Shown here piece after piece: positions 25,883 through 34,370 of a DNA stretch of 64,000 bases (positions are counted from its first letter, which is position 1; each line of letters starts with the position of its first letter). This DNA comes from Nocardioides szechwanensis (lineage in GTDB: Bacteria; Actinomycetota; Actinomycetes; Propionibacteriales; Nocardioidaceae), in contig NZ_FNIC01000002.1 of NCBI RefSeq assembly GCF_900103935.1, positions 372,001-436,000 on the forward strand. Direction: 5' to 3'. The notes beneath the pieces were generated by a model. It did not search any database. It was given only the letters and a program-made list of their open reading frames with translations, and had not been told where the DNA came from. The position numbers and the translations under genes were made by a program.

Positions 25883-27502
25883 ATGCCGACTCGGGTACGG
25901 CGTCAGCGAGGTGGCTGCGACCTCGAGAGTGCTCTGCGCAGGCTGCCGCTGGCAGCCGGCGGAGACCGTCCGCTGCGCGTGGTGGTGTTCTGCGACCCCG
26001 CGGCACCCGACGGCCTGGTCCAGGCGGTGCGGCAGGCGTTCCCCGCTGCCCGGCTGCTGGTGCGCGAGGCCCAGGGGCTCACCCGGCGCGACCGGGTGCT
26101 GCGCCGCAACGGGCCCGTCGACCTCGTCGTGGTGCTGGCCTCGGCACCCGCCGCCCGGCACCGTCACCAGCTGCGGGAGCTGATGCCCCACCTGGCGCCC
26201 GACGGGATGTACGTCGTGGACCGCACGGCCGTCGGCCCGGGCCGCGATCTCGAGAGCCGGCTGGCGCGGCACGGCGCGCTCGTCTCGCGGGTGTGGGCCG
26301 ACGAGCGGTTGGTCGGCGTGGTCAAGGGACCCGAGACCCTGCTCAAGCTCCGGCACGCGGAGGCCACGCGGCTGGTCAACAGCCGGCCGGGCGACCTGGC
26401 CGCCACGGAGCTCGCCGTACTCCCCGGTGGCGTGCTCCCGCCGCCGCCGCGGGTCGCCGTGCACGGCGCCGGGGGCCGGGGTCTCGACGCCGAGATGCGC
26501 TACCCGCCCCTCCAGCTGCGCCGCTACGACGGCGACCTCACGGTGGTCGCCGGCTCGGTGGCCCACGCCGACGGGGTGCTGCTCCCCGACTCGTTCCGCT
26601 GGCACCTGACCGACCGGCTCAGCCACGGGCGGCTGGTCGACGTGCGCGGCCGGTTCGCCCGGCTGAAGGGCGACTCCCTCCCGCCCCCTGACCGGTTGGC
26701 CGGTGCGTACTACCACTTCGACTACGTCAACACCGGTCACTACGGGCACCTGATGACCGAGGCGCTCAGCAAGCTGTGGGGCTGGGAGAGCGCCAAGGCC
26801 GCCGACCCGGAGCTCAAGCTGCTCACCCGGACCCACCCGCGCTACGCCGGCACTGACCGCGTGCCGCCGGACATCGAGCTGCTGACCAGGTTCGGCGTCG
26901 ACCCCGACGACATCGTGCGGGTGGACGGCCCGGTACGCGTGGGCACGCTGGTCGCTGCGGCGCCGATGTGGCACAACCAGGAACCGTTCTACGCCCACCC
27001 GCGCATTGCCGAGGTCTGGGACCGGCTGCGGGAGCGCATGGCCGAGCCGGATCGGACGACATCCGAGCGGATCTTCGTGACCCGACGCGAGGGCGGACGA
27101 CCGTGCCGCAACGTCGACGCTGTGGAGGCGGTCTTCGCCGACGCCGGGTTCGAGATCGTCCGCCCGGGCGGGCTCAGCCAACCGGAGCAGGCCGCGGTCT
27201 TCGCGGGAGCCCGGGTCGTGGCCGGCTTCGCGGGCACCGGCATGTTCAACCTCGCCTACGCCCACCGGGCCGAGCACGTGATCGTCCTGAGCCAGGAGTC
27301 CTACGACGCCCGCAACGAGCACCTGTTCGCGGCTGTCCACGGTGCGACGATCGACTACTTCTTCAGCCCCGCCGAGATCGCGCACCCCGAGGGCGACTGG
27401 TCCTACGAGGCGTTCCAGTCGCCGTGGTCCTTTGACTTCGACCGCTTGGGCTCCGCGCTCGAGGCGCTGCTGCGCTCCCACGGTGCAGGCACGGGGAAGT
27501 AG
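25883..27502 (+). CDS. GT61-like glycosyltransferase
   Basis: 539-residue cytoplasmic protein with a glycosyltransferase-61 (DUF563) domain in its second half: GHYGHLMTEALSKLWGWE (about 290-307), RIFVTRREGGRPCRN and VVAGFAGTGMFNLAYA, then NEHLFAAVHG. The N-terminal half (about 1-200) looks like an extra Rossmann-like region (LRVVVFCDPAAPDGL, VDLVVVLASAP). GGGG-spaced ATG 25883 is chosen; GTG 25856 is in frame. A paralog lies at 35662-37284, at the other edge of the surface-glycan locus. Its last 100 bases overlap the convergent Stealth gene. Confidence 0.85.
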   Translation: MPTRVRRQRGGCDLESALRRLPLAAGGDRPLRVVVFCDPAAPDGLVQAVRQAFPAARLLVREAQGLTRRDRVLRRNGPVDLVVVLASAPAARHRHQLRELMPHLAPDGMYVVDRTAVGPGRDLESRLARHGALVSRVWADERLVGVVKGPETLLKLRHAEATRLVNSRPGDLAATELAVLPGGVLPPPPRVAVHGAGGRGLDAEMRYPPLQLRRYDGDLTVVAGSVAHADGVLLPDSFRWHLTDRLSHGRLVDVRGRFARLKGDSLPPPDRLAGAYYHFDYVNTGHYGHLMTEALSKLWGWESAKAADPELKLLTRTHPRYAGTDRVPPDIELLTRFGVDPDDIVRVDGPVRVGTLVAAAPMWHNQEPFYAHPRIAEVWDRLRERMAEPDRTTSERIFVTRREGGRPCRNVDAVEAVFADAGFEIVRPGGLSQPEQAAVFAGARVVAGFAGTGMFNLAYAHRAEHVIVLSQESYDARNEHLFAAVHGATIDYFFSPAEIAHPEGDWSYEAFQSPWSFDFDRLGSALEALLRSHGAGTGK

Positions 27503-29592
27503 CTCTCGAGGAAGTCGCGCACCAGGGCGTCGACCACCTCGGGCGGTCGCGCCGGCGAGCCGTCCTCGTCGAGCCGGAAGCAGTCCTGCGCCCGGTCCAG
27601 CAGGTCGGACAGCCCCCGCTGCACGTCGGCCCGGTCCAGGTCGACCGAGGCCGTCACGACCTCGACGCCGGGGGCGAACCATCGTCCGGGGTGGATCGGC
27701 CGGCCCAGGTAGGTGTGCGCATCGAGGTGGATCACCTGCTCGGCCAGGTCGGGCAGGTCGACCAGCTCGAGCATCGGGTGCAAGGCGTCGAGCCAGGCGG
27801 GCACGGGGGACGCGCCGACCACGTGGATCCGGCGTACCCAGGGCGCGAAGAGGTGGAGGCTGCGCAGCGCGTAGCGCAGACCGTCGTGGCCGTCGCGGCG
27901 CTCGGTCCCGACCGTCACCACGGCATCGACGGGGGTGCGCGGCTTCTCCGCGGCCGGCTCGACCGTCGGCGGCTCCTGCCCGGGCGGGCTGTGCAGCTCG
28001 CCGTCGACGCCCTCCTCCCAGAACTCCACCCGCTGCCCGCAGCCGGCCAGCAGCGCGGGCCGGCCGTCGACGACCGGCCACGGCTCGAGGAGCACGACGC
28101 TGGTGCGGCCGCCACGGAGGTGCGGGACGAGCTCGGCGGGGACGCCCCGGCGGCCGGGCCAGCCGCCCAGCGGCGGGTCCATGAGGGAGAGGTACGGCGG
28201 CAGGTCGGCCGCGGCGAGCGCGTCGAGGAAGGCGCGCCGGGTGGTCATCGGCAGGACGAGCACGGTCTCGGCGGTGTGCGCGGGGATGAGGAACCAGTCG
28301 TCGCACACCCCGGCCGCCACGGCAGTGGCGATCTCGTGAGCCGTGGTGCGCGCCTGCTCCGGCGTCACGCCCGGCGCCCGTGCCCCGGTGGGTGCCTCGT
28401 GCCGGTCGACGGGTGTGGGCGCGGGCCCGGCCAGCAGCCGGGTCGTGCTGCGCCCGGCCGGCGAGCCGTGGCGTGCTGCGGCGGTCTCGTAGATCTCCGC
28501 CCAGCGGGCGGTGATCGCCTCGACGTCCCAGGTCGCGGCCTTGGCCAGCGCCGCGTCGCCGAGCCGGTCGCGCAGGTCGTGGTCGGTGGCCAGCCGCAGC
28601 AGCGCGGCAGCCAGTGCGGGCTCGGAGCCCTGGGCGACGAGCAGCCCGTCGACCCCGTCGTCGATGATCGCGCGCGGCCCGGACGGGCAGTCGTAGGCGA
28701 CGACCGGCACCCCGGCGGCCATGGCCTCCTGGATGACCAGCGGGAAACCCTCGGCGCGCGAGGTCAGCGCCGAGACCGACGCCTTGGCCCACTCGCTGGC
28801 CAGGTCGGTGGTGGAGCCGGGCAGCTCGACCCGGTCCCACAGACCGAGCCGCCGGACCGTGCTCATCATCTCGAAGCGCGACGGGCCGTCGCCGAAGATC
28901 CGCAGCCGCCACTCGGGGATCCGGTCGGCGATGGAGGCGAAAGCCGAGATCAGCTGGGGGTACTGCTTCTCGCCCATCAGCCGGCCGGCGGCCACGATCA
29001 GCGGCGCGTCGCGCAGCGACCGCGGGCGGAAGCCGGGCGGGACCGCGTTGGGCATCACCACGACCTCGGGAGCGCGGGGACCGAGCTCGTCGGCCAGCCA
29101 GGTCGCCATCGGCTCGGTCAGCAGCGCCACGACGTCGGCGCGGGGGGCGAAGCCCAGCAACGGCTCGAGCCCCGAGGTGCGCTGCGAGGACGAGCGGTGC
29201 TCCTGGTGGACGACGGCCGTGGCCATGGGCACGAGCTGGGTGGCGAGCGCGAGGAGCGCCGGAGTGACGGTGACGAGCACGTCGGCGGTGACCCCGGGCA
29301 GGAAGGCCTCGAGCGCCACGTCGGCCCGGGCGTCGAGGCCGGGGTCCCAGGCAGGGTTGATGAGCAGCGGCGGTCGCCCGCGCAGCCCCTCCGCGTCATC
29401 GGGGTCGAGTGCGTCGACGAGGTCGTGGACGGTCACGGCCGGGTCGATCGCGTAGTGCGGCGCGTCCTTCTCCCGGTAGAGGCTGTAGATCTCCACGTCG
29501 TGCCGGCGCGACATCGCGTTGGCCTGGGTGACGATCGCGCTCGCCGTGCCGCCCAGGTCGTGGATCGTGGGGACGAGGTAGGCGATCCTCAC
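27403..29592 (-). CDS. GT4 glycosyltransferase fused to a degenerate Stealth domain
   Basis: 729 residues. Residues 1-375 are a GT4 transferase (AAGRLMGEKQYPQLISAF, EGFPLVIQEAMAAGVPVV). The remainder matches the neighbouring 894-residue GT4-Stealth protein but is eroded. CR1 reads VDAVVTVGTE in place of VDIVYTWVDGDD, and CR3 reads HLDAHTYLGRP in place of YFNDDFFLGRP. About 95 residues between CR3 and CR4 are gone, yet CR2 (LRYALRSLHLFAPWVRRIH) and the tail ESYFPVPAPWE survive. Stealth phosphotransfer activity is probably lost. After PAPWE it runs 24 extra residues into antisense of the GT61 gene. GTG 29592 overlaps the upstream stop (GTGA). Confidence 0.85.
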   Translation of the reverse strand: MRIAYLVPTIHDLGGTASAIVTQANAMSRRHDVEIYSLYREKDAPHYAIDPAVTVHDLVDALDPDDAEGLRGRPPLLINPAWDPGLDARADVALEAFLPGVTADVLVTVTPALLALATQLVPMATAVVHQEHRSSSQRTSGLEPLLGFAPRADVVALLTEPMATWLADELGPRAPEVVVMPNAVPPGFRPRSLRDAPLIVAAGRLMGEKQYPQLISAFASIADRIPEWRLRIFGDGPSRFEMMSTVRRLGLWDRVELPGSTTDLASEWAKASVSALTSRAEGFPLVIQEAMAAGVPVVAYDCPSGPRAIIDDGVDGLLVAQGSEPALAAALLRLATDHDLRDRLGDAALAKAATWDVEAITARWAEIYETAAARHGSPAGRSTTRLLAGPAPTPVDRHEAPTGARAPGVTPEQARTTAHEIATAVAAGVCDDWFLIPAHTAETVLVLPMTTRRAFLDALAAADLPPYLSLMDPPLGGWPGRRGVPAELVPHLRGGRTSVVLLEPWPVVDGRPALLAGCGQRVEFWEEGVDGELHSPPGQEPPTVEPAAEKPRTPVDAVVTVGTERRDGHDGLRYALRSLHLFAPWVRRIHVVGASPVPAWLDALHPMLELVDLPDLAEQVIHLDAHTYLGRPIHPGRWFAPGVEVVTASVDLDRADVQRGLSDLLDRAQDCFRLDEDGSPARPPEVVDALVRDFLESYFPVPAPWERSSASSAEPKRSKSKDHGDWNAS

Positions 29593-30278
29593 GGGTCCAC
29601 CGGGCCGGTGCTCGGTGGGGCGATGACGAGGCGGCCGTCGGGCTGCCACTGGAGGCGGCAGCCGTCCGCGACCTGGGGCAGCGCCACGGCGGCGTTCGGA
29701 CGCTTGAGGTCGCGCTCACGTCGTACGACGGGCAGGGTCGCCGCGTCGCGGCGCACGGCCAGCCGGCCCGCCGGCAGCTCGGGCCGCGCGGCCCCGTCGG
29801 CCGCGACGGCGACCGATCCCAGCACCTGCTCGTCGTTGCCGAGCGTGACCAGCTCACCGGCGTCGACGTCCAGGCGCAGCAGCACCCCGTCGTCGTCGCT
29901 GGTGACCGACAGGACCCGCACGACCGGCTCCGTAGCCACCCGGGTCACCCGGAGCTCGCTGTCGGCGGACAGCACCCGCCACTGCCAGCGGCCGTCGCGG
30001 GTGGGCGGCACCTTGGTCGGCCCGGGCGGCGGACCGCCGTCGTAGGTGAGGGTCTCGCCGCCGAGCGCGAACGTGAGGGCCACCCGCGAGTCATCCACCC
30101 CGTCGATCAGCGGGGCGAGCCGGGCGCGGGCCACGGCCAGCCCGTCGACGTGCTCGGTCGGCAGCGGCTGCTCGCCGGCCGGACCGCGCACCGACAGGGT
30201 CTCGCCCGCCGTGGCCGGCACGGCCAGCCAGAGGGTCTCGCCGTCGAGGATGCGTGCGTAGGTGACCGCCGCGGTCAT
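29589..30278 (-). CDS. Unknown protein paired with a Stealth gene (copy 2)
   Basis: 229 residues, no signal peptide. It looks beta-rich, with a start TYARILDGETLWLAVPATAG similar to AAYAAVDGRTLWLAVDAGPG in the 285-residue protein at 32959. Both also share an Arg-rich stretch near the C-terminus (RRERDLKRPNAAVALP versus RRRHNDLAKPQQATLLP). They are therefore paralogs in a duplicated two-gene module. It overlaps its upstream neighbour by ATGA and its downstream one by GTGA. Function unknown; a scaffold or carbohydrate-binding role for the Stealth enzyme is possible. Confidence 0.75.
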   Translation of the reverse strand: MTAAVTYARILDGETLWLAVPATAGETLSVRGPAGEQPLPTEHVDGLAVARARLAPLIDGVDDSRVALTFALGGETLTYDGGPPPGPTKVPPTRDGRWQWRVLSADSELRVTRVATEPVVRVLSVTSDDDGVLLRLDVDAGELVTLGNDEQVLGSVAVAADGAARPELPAGRLAVRRDAATLPVVRRERDLKRPNAAVALPQVADGCRLQWQPDGRLVIAPPSTGPVDP

Positions 30279-32959
30279 CCGCCGAGCTCCCACGGTGCGG
30301 CGACCGGGAAGTAGGCGGGGTACCAGGCGGCGAGGAGCTCCTCGAGCCGCGACTGGCGCAGCGCGTGGTCGTGGTGGTCGCCCAGGCAGATGAAGTCCTG
30401 CTCGCGCGTGAGCACCTGCTCCAGCTGGCGGTCGACGTCGTTGTTGGCCAGGTTGACGAACGCGAGGTTGGCAGCGGCGACGTACGACGACCCGGTCAGC
30501 AGCCCGTAGTGCTGGGCCAGGGAGCTGAGCATCGAGACGTCGGTGTCGGAGCGGAACGGCGAGCGGGCCGTCGCCTCCACCTCGGCGGGGAAGCGCGCCG
30601 CGATCTCCTCGAGCACCGAGACCCGATGGGGGTAGGGCGCGTGGGCGAGGTTGTTGGTGGTGACCTGGCCGAAGGCGTCGAAGAGCAGGTTGCGGTTGTT
30701 CCAGGCGGCCTTGAGGTAGGGCGCGGCGTCGGCGGTGTCGGTGAGGCCGATCGTGGTGGGGGAGAAGAAGCAGGCGTTGAGCCCGGCCGGGCTGAAGAAC
30801 GCCTCGGGGTGCACCGGGCGACCTAGGAAGAAGTCGTCGTTGAAGTAGAGGAAGTGCTCGGCGAGCCCCTCGATGCGGTGCAGCGCGGTCTCGATCGCGT
30901 GGGAGTTGAAGGTCGGCAACGCGTCGGCGGGGAGGATGTCGCGGTGGTCGACCAGGTTGATCCGCTCGTCGCTGGTGTCGAGCCAGTCGGGCACCTGCCC
31001 GGCCGTCACCAGGTGGATGCGGCGCACCCACGGGGCGAAGAGGTGGATCGAGCGCAGCGAGTAGCGGAGCTCGTCGCGGGCGACGAAGCGCGCCTGGCCG
31101 CTGGACTCGCGGGTCTGGGCGGTGCCGACGATGCCCTCGAGCCGGGCCTGGCGGGAGGCGTCCCAGACCGGGTCGTCGCCGTCGACCCAGGTGTAGACGA
31201 TGTCGACCGGGAAGGCGCACTGGGCCACGCTCGGGGCGGCCATGAGGGGGAGGGTGCGCACCGTGACGCCCTCGACCTCGTGGTCGACCGCGGGCACCTC
31301 GTGCGGGATCCGGTCGGCGTAGCGGTTGCGGCGCGGCGAGAGCAGGTCGCCCTCCGGCGAGCTCTCCCAGAACTCCACGTCGATGCTGCAGCCCTGCGAC
31401 AGCACCGTCGGCGCGTCGTCCTGGGTGGGCCACGGCTCGAGCGCCACGACCGACGTCATGCCGCGGTGCAGGTCGCGGGCCAGCGCTCCGATCTCGCCGC
31501 GGCGCTCGGGCCAGCCGTGCATCTCGGGGTCGCGCAGGCAGAGGTACGCCGGGTGGTCGCTGCCCGCGAGCGCGTCGAGGAAGGCGCGGCGTGCGGCCAT
31601 CGGCAGCACGACCGCGGTGGCGGTGGTGTGGTCGCCGGGCACCACCAGCCAGGAGTCGGTGACCCCGCGGGCGGTCTCGACCGCGAGCGACAGCGCGGCG
31701 TGGCGGGCCTGCGCCGGGGTGAGGCCGGAGATGTCGGCAGTGGAGCCGTCGACCACGCGACGGCGGGCCGGCGGGGTGAGCGCCCGCGACGCGAGCCGGC
31801 CACGGCCGGCGCGACGGGCGCGCGCGTCGGCGAAGACACGGTGCCAGCGCTCGGCGACGGACGACGCGGCGTACTGCCTGGACGAGCGGAGCGCGCCCTC
31901 GCCCAGCCGGAGCCGGAGGTCGTGGTCGGAGGCGAGCCGCAGCAGCGCCGCGGCCAGGCCGGAGATCGACTCGGGCCCGACCAGCAGCCCGGTGCGCTCG
32001 TGCTCGATGACCTCGCGGGGCCCGGAGGCCGAGTCGAAGCTGACGACGGGCACGCCGGCGGCCATGGCCTCCTGGGCGGCGAGCGGGAAGCTCTCGGTGC
32101 GCGAGGACAGCGCGCAGATCGAAGCCTTGGCCCACTCGGCGGCCATCTGGGTGGTCGGGCCGGGGAGCTCGACGCGGTCGTAGAGGCCCCACTTGCGGAC
32201 CTGGCGCTGGACCTCACCGCGCTGCGAGCCCTCGCCCCAGATGCGCAGGCGCCAGTCGGGGAGCTGGTCGGCGACCTCGCCGAAGGCCTGCACCAGCTTG
32301 GAGTACTGCTTCTCGGGGACGATCCGGCCGGCCGCCATGATCAGCGGCTGGTCGAGCCGCGAGCGCGGGGCGAAGCCGATCGGCAGCGGGTTGGGCAGGA
32401 CCACGATCTCGGGCGCGAGCTCGCCGAGCCGGTCGCGCAGCCACTCGGCGGAGGTCTCGGTCAGCACCGCGACCACGTCGGCGCGCGGGGCGTGCGCGGC
32501 CAGGGTGTCCAGCCCGGTCACGCGGTCGGAGAGCACGCGGTGCTCCTGGTGGATCACGATCGTGTCGTCGGGCAGCAGGATCACGGCCGGCCGCAGGAGG
32601 TCGGGGGAGACGGTGACGGCGACGTCGATGTCGAGCACCGGGAAGGCGGCCTCGAGGACCAGGTCGTCCAGGGCGCTGAGGCCGGGGGCGACCGTGGACG
32701 CCCGCTCCCGCAGGCGCTTGGCCTCGAGCGGCTTGACCAGGCCGGCCTCCAGCGGGGTCGGCGCCTTCGGGTCGCGCAGGTCCAGGAGGTAGTCGAGCCG
32801 CAGGCACGGGTCGACCGCGAAGTGCGGGGCGTCGGCGGTGCGGCGCACGCTGATGACGCGTACGTCGTGGTCGGCGGCCAGGGCCTGCGCCTGGGTCAGT
32901 GCCGAGCGCACCGGGCCGGTCATCGCGTCGACGTCGTCGATCAGGTAGGCGATCCGCAT
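30275..32959 (-). CDS. GT4 glycosyltransferase fused to an intact Stealth domain
   Basis: 894 residues. Residues 1-380 are a GT4 transferase (AAGRIVPEKQYSKLVQAF, ESFPLAAQEAMAAGVPVVSF). Residues about 580-890 are a Stealth domain: CR1 DIVYTWVDGDD (586-596), CR2 RDELRYSLRSIHLFAPW (628-644), CR3 YFNDDFFLGRPVHP (705-718) and a CR4-like FICLGDHHD (856-864). Stealth proteins move sugar-1-phosphate groups to build phosphodiester-linked glycans, so this enzyme may build a capsule or wall phosphoglycan. All gene junctions in the operon overlap or are very short. Confidence 0.92.
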   Translation of the reverse strand: MRIAYLIDDVDAMTGPVRSALTQAQALAADHDVRVISVRRTADAPHFAVDPCLRLDYLLDLRDPKAPTPLEAGLVKPLEAKRLRERASTVAPGLSALDDLVLEAAFPVLDIDVAVTVSPDLLRPAVILLPDDTIVIHQEHRVLSDRVTGLDTLAAHAPRADVVAVLTETSAEWLRDRLGELAPEIVVLPNPLPIGFAPRSRLDQPLIMAAGRIVPEKQYSKLVQAFGEVADQLPDWRLRIWGEGSQRGEVQRQVRKWGLYDRVELPGPTTQMAAEWAKASICALSSRTESFPLAAQEAMAAGVPVVSFDSASGPREVIEHERTGLLVGPESISGLAAALLRLASDHDLRLRLGEGALRSSRQYAASSVAERWHRVFADARARRAGRGRLASRALTPPARRRVVDGSTADISGLTPAQARHAALSLAVETARGVTDSWLVVPGDHTTATAVVLPMAARRAFLDALAGSDHPAYLCLRDPEMHGWPERRGEIGALARDLHRGMTSVVALEPWPTQDDAPTVLSQGCSIDVEFWESSPEGDLLSPRRNRYADRIPHEVPAVDHEVEGVTVRTLPLMAAPSVAQCAFPVDIVYTWVDGDDPVWDASRQARLEGIVGTAQTRESSGQARFVARDELRYSLRSIHLFAPWVRRIHLVTAGQVPDWLDTSDERINLVDHRDILPADALPTFNSHAIETALHRIEGLAEHFLYFNDDFFLGRPVHPEAFFSPAGLNACFFSPTTIGLTDTADAAPYLKAAWNNRNLLFDAFGQVTTNNLAHAPYPHRVSVLEEIAARFPAEVEATARSPFRSDTDVSMLSSLAQHYGLLTGSSYVAAANLAFVNLANNDVDRQLEQVLTREQDFICLGDHHDHALRQSRLEELLAAWYPAYFPVAAPWELGG

Positions 32960-33816
32960 CAGGCGCCCGCCTCCTGCCGGCCAGGAACGCGGGCCGCGAT
33001 CCGCAGGCCGAGCATGCCCTCGGGGGCGAAGCGGAAGCGCAGCATCGGTGTCTCCGGGTCGTCGCCGAACAGCATCGGGAGCAGGGTCGCCTGCTGCGGC
33101 TTGGCCAGGTCGTTGTGGCGGCGGCGGACGGGGACGTCGCCGACGTGCACGCGCGGCCACACCTCGTCGCCCGGCGGCAGGTCGGCCAGCGACAGCGTCG
33201 CGCGAAGCAGCCCGTCGTCGCCCAGGGTCATCTGCCGGGTGAGGACGACGTTGCCCTCAAGGTCGGCCAGCCGCAGCTCCGGCTCGGCGTCGGGGACGGG
33301 GTCCGTCGTGACGGTCACGGTCTCGCCCTCGAGCCGGAGCGACCGCAGCCACACCGAGGCCGGCTGGGGGACGCGCACCACCTGGAGGGTGCCGTCGTCG
33401 CGCCGGGCCAGGTCCCACAGGTGGGTGCCGTCGGCGGACACCCGGGGGCACACCTTGCTCTCCGCGGGCAGCGGGTAGGACCACACGGCCTTCGCCGAGC
33501 CCCCGCCGGTGACCAGCACGGCGTCGTACGCCGTGGTGTCCTGCGCGGTGCCGAACAGCTCGTCGAGGTCGACGCGCGCCGACAGGTAGCCCGGCTGCTC
33601 GTCGGCGACCGCGCTGCGCAGCGGCACGACGGTGCCGGCGTCGTCGCGCAGGCCGAGCGTGCCGGGGCCGGCGTCGACCGCCAGCCACAGGGTGCGGCCG
33701 TCGACGGCGGCGTACGCCGCGACGGGCCGGCCGCGAGGAGGGGTCGGGGGCGGCGGGGGAGCGTCGTCGTCAACCGGCTCGGGGGCGTCGGTGGGTCGAC
33801 GCAGGGCAAATTTCAC
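32959..33816 (-). CDS. Unknown protein paired with a Stealth gene (copy 1)
   Basis: 285 residues, no signal peptide, with a Pro-rich stretch at about 20-30 and then beta-rich repeats. Paralog of the 229-residue protein at 29589. Its TGA shares a base with the ATG of the intact GT4-Stealth gene (TGATG), so the two are made together. GTG 33816 is the start, 14 bases after the preceding stop. No known domain is recognised. Confidence 0.75.
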   Translation of the reverse strand: MKFALRRPTDAPEPVDDDAPPPPPTPPRGRPVAAYAAVDGRTLWLAVDAGPGTLGLRDDAGTVVPLRSAVADEQPGYLSARVDLDELFGTAQDTTAYDAVLVTGGGSAKAVWSYPLPAESKVCPRVSADGTHLWDLARRDDGTLQVVRVPQPASVWLRSLRLEGETVTVTTDPVPDAEPELRLADLEGNVVLTRQMTLGDDGLLRATLSLADLPPGDEVWPRVHVGDVPVRRRHNDLAKPQQATLLPMLFGDDPETPMLRFRFAPEGMLGLRIAARVPGRQEAGA

Positions 33817-33830
33817 GGGGTGGACGTCGC

Positions 33831-34370
33831 TCAGAGCCCGCTGACGCCCTCGCCGCCACCGGCCTGCTCGTCGAAGTTCTCGTGCTCGAGGAGGTGGAGG
33901 ACGGGGACGCCGATCTTGCGGCGGGCCTGGCTGGTCCAGTCGAGGTGGAAGAACTCCGCGACCACGTGGGGGCGGGTGAGGATGATCGCCTCGCGCCCGT
34001 CGACCGCGGTGACCTTGGCGGCCAGGGCGTCGATCGGGGGCTCGGTGACGACCGTGCTGCTGCCGATGGTCGCGCCGACGGCCTCCAGTGCCGCCACCGT
34101 GTGGGTCAGCTCCCTGGCCGAACGCTCCTCGCAGTCCTTGCGTACGGCGTCGAGGTCGACCTCGCTCATCGCCATCGCGGGCGACGCCAGCATCTCGCCG
34201 GCCGACAGCGACCCCATCGACGCCTCGATCCGGGCCGCGGCGTCCTCGAGCGGGAGCAGCACGTGATAGGTCACCGGGTCGTCGAGGCCCTCGTGCAGCG
34301 ACCGCAGCTGGGCGGCGTCGGCGGCGCTCAGCTCCTGCTCGATGAGCAGGACCACGTCGTAGTCAGCCAT
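33831..34370 (-). CDS. Conserved hypothetical protein, possibly USP-like
   Basis: 179 residues, soluble. The pattern of a Rossmann-like fold (YDVVLLIEQEL at the start, EAIILTRPHVVAEFFHLDW and KIGVPVLHLLEHE near the end) vaguely recalls universal stress proteins, but no signature is clear. GGAGAC precedes ATG 34370. The start overlaps the end of ligC by eight bases, so it belongs to the ligC-Stealth operon. Confidence 0.7.
   Translation of the reverse strand: MADYDVVLLIEQELSAADAAQLRSLHEGLDDPVTYHVLLPLEDAAARIEASMGSLSAGEMLASPAMAMSEVDLDAVRKDCEERSARELTHTVAALEAVGATIGSSTVVTEPPIDALAAKVTAVDGREAIILTRPHVVAEFFHLDWTSQARRKIGVPVLHLLEHENFDEQAGGGEGVSGL

Noticed and set aside
27691..33478. Long plus-strand frames across the Stealth operon
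   Set aside because: The minus-strand genes carry clear GT4 and Stealth motifs with coupled overlaps; these frames are shadows.
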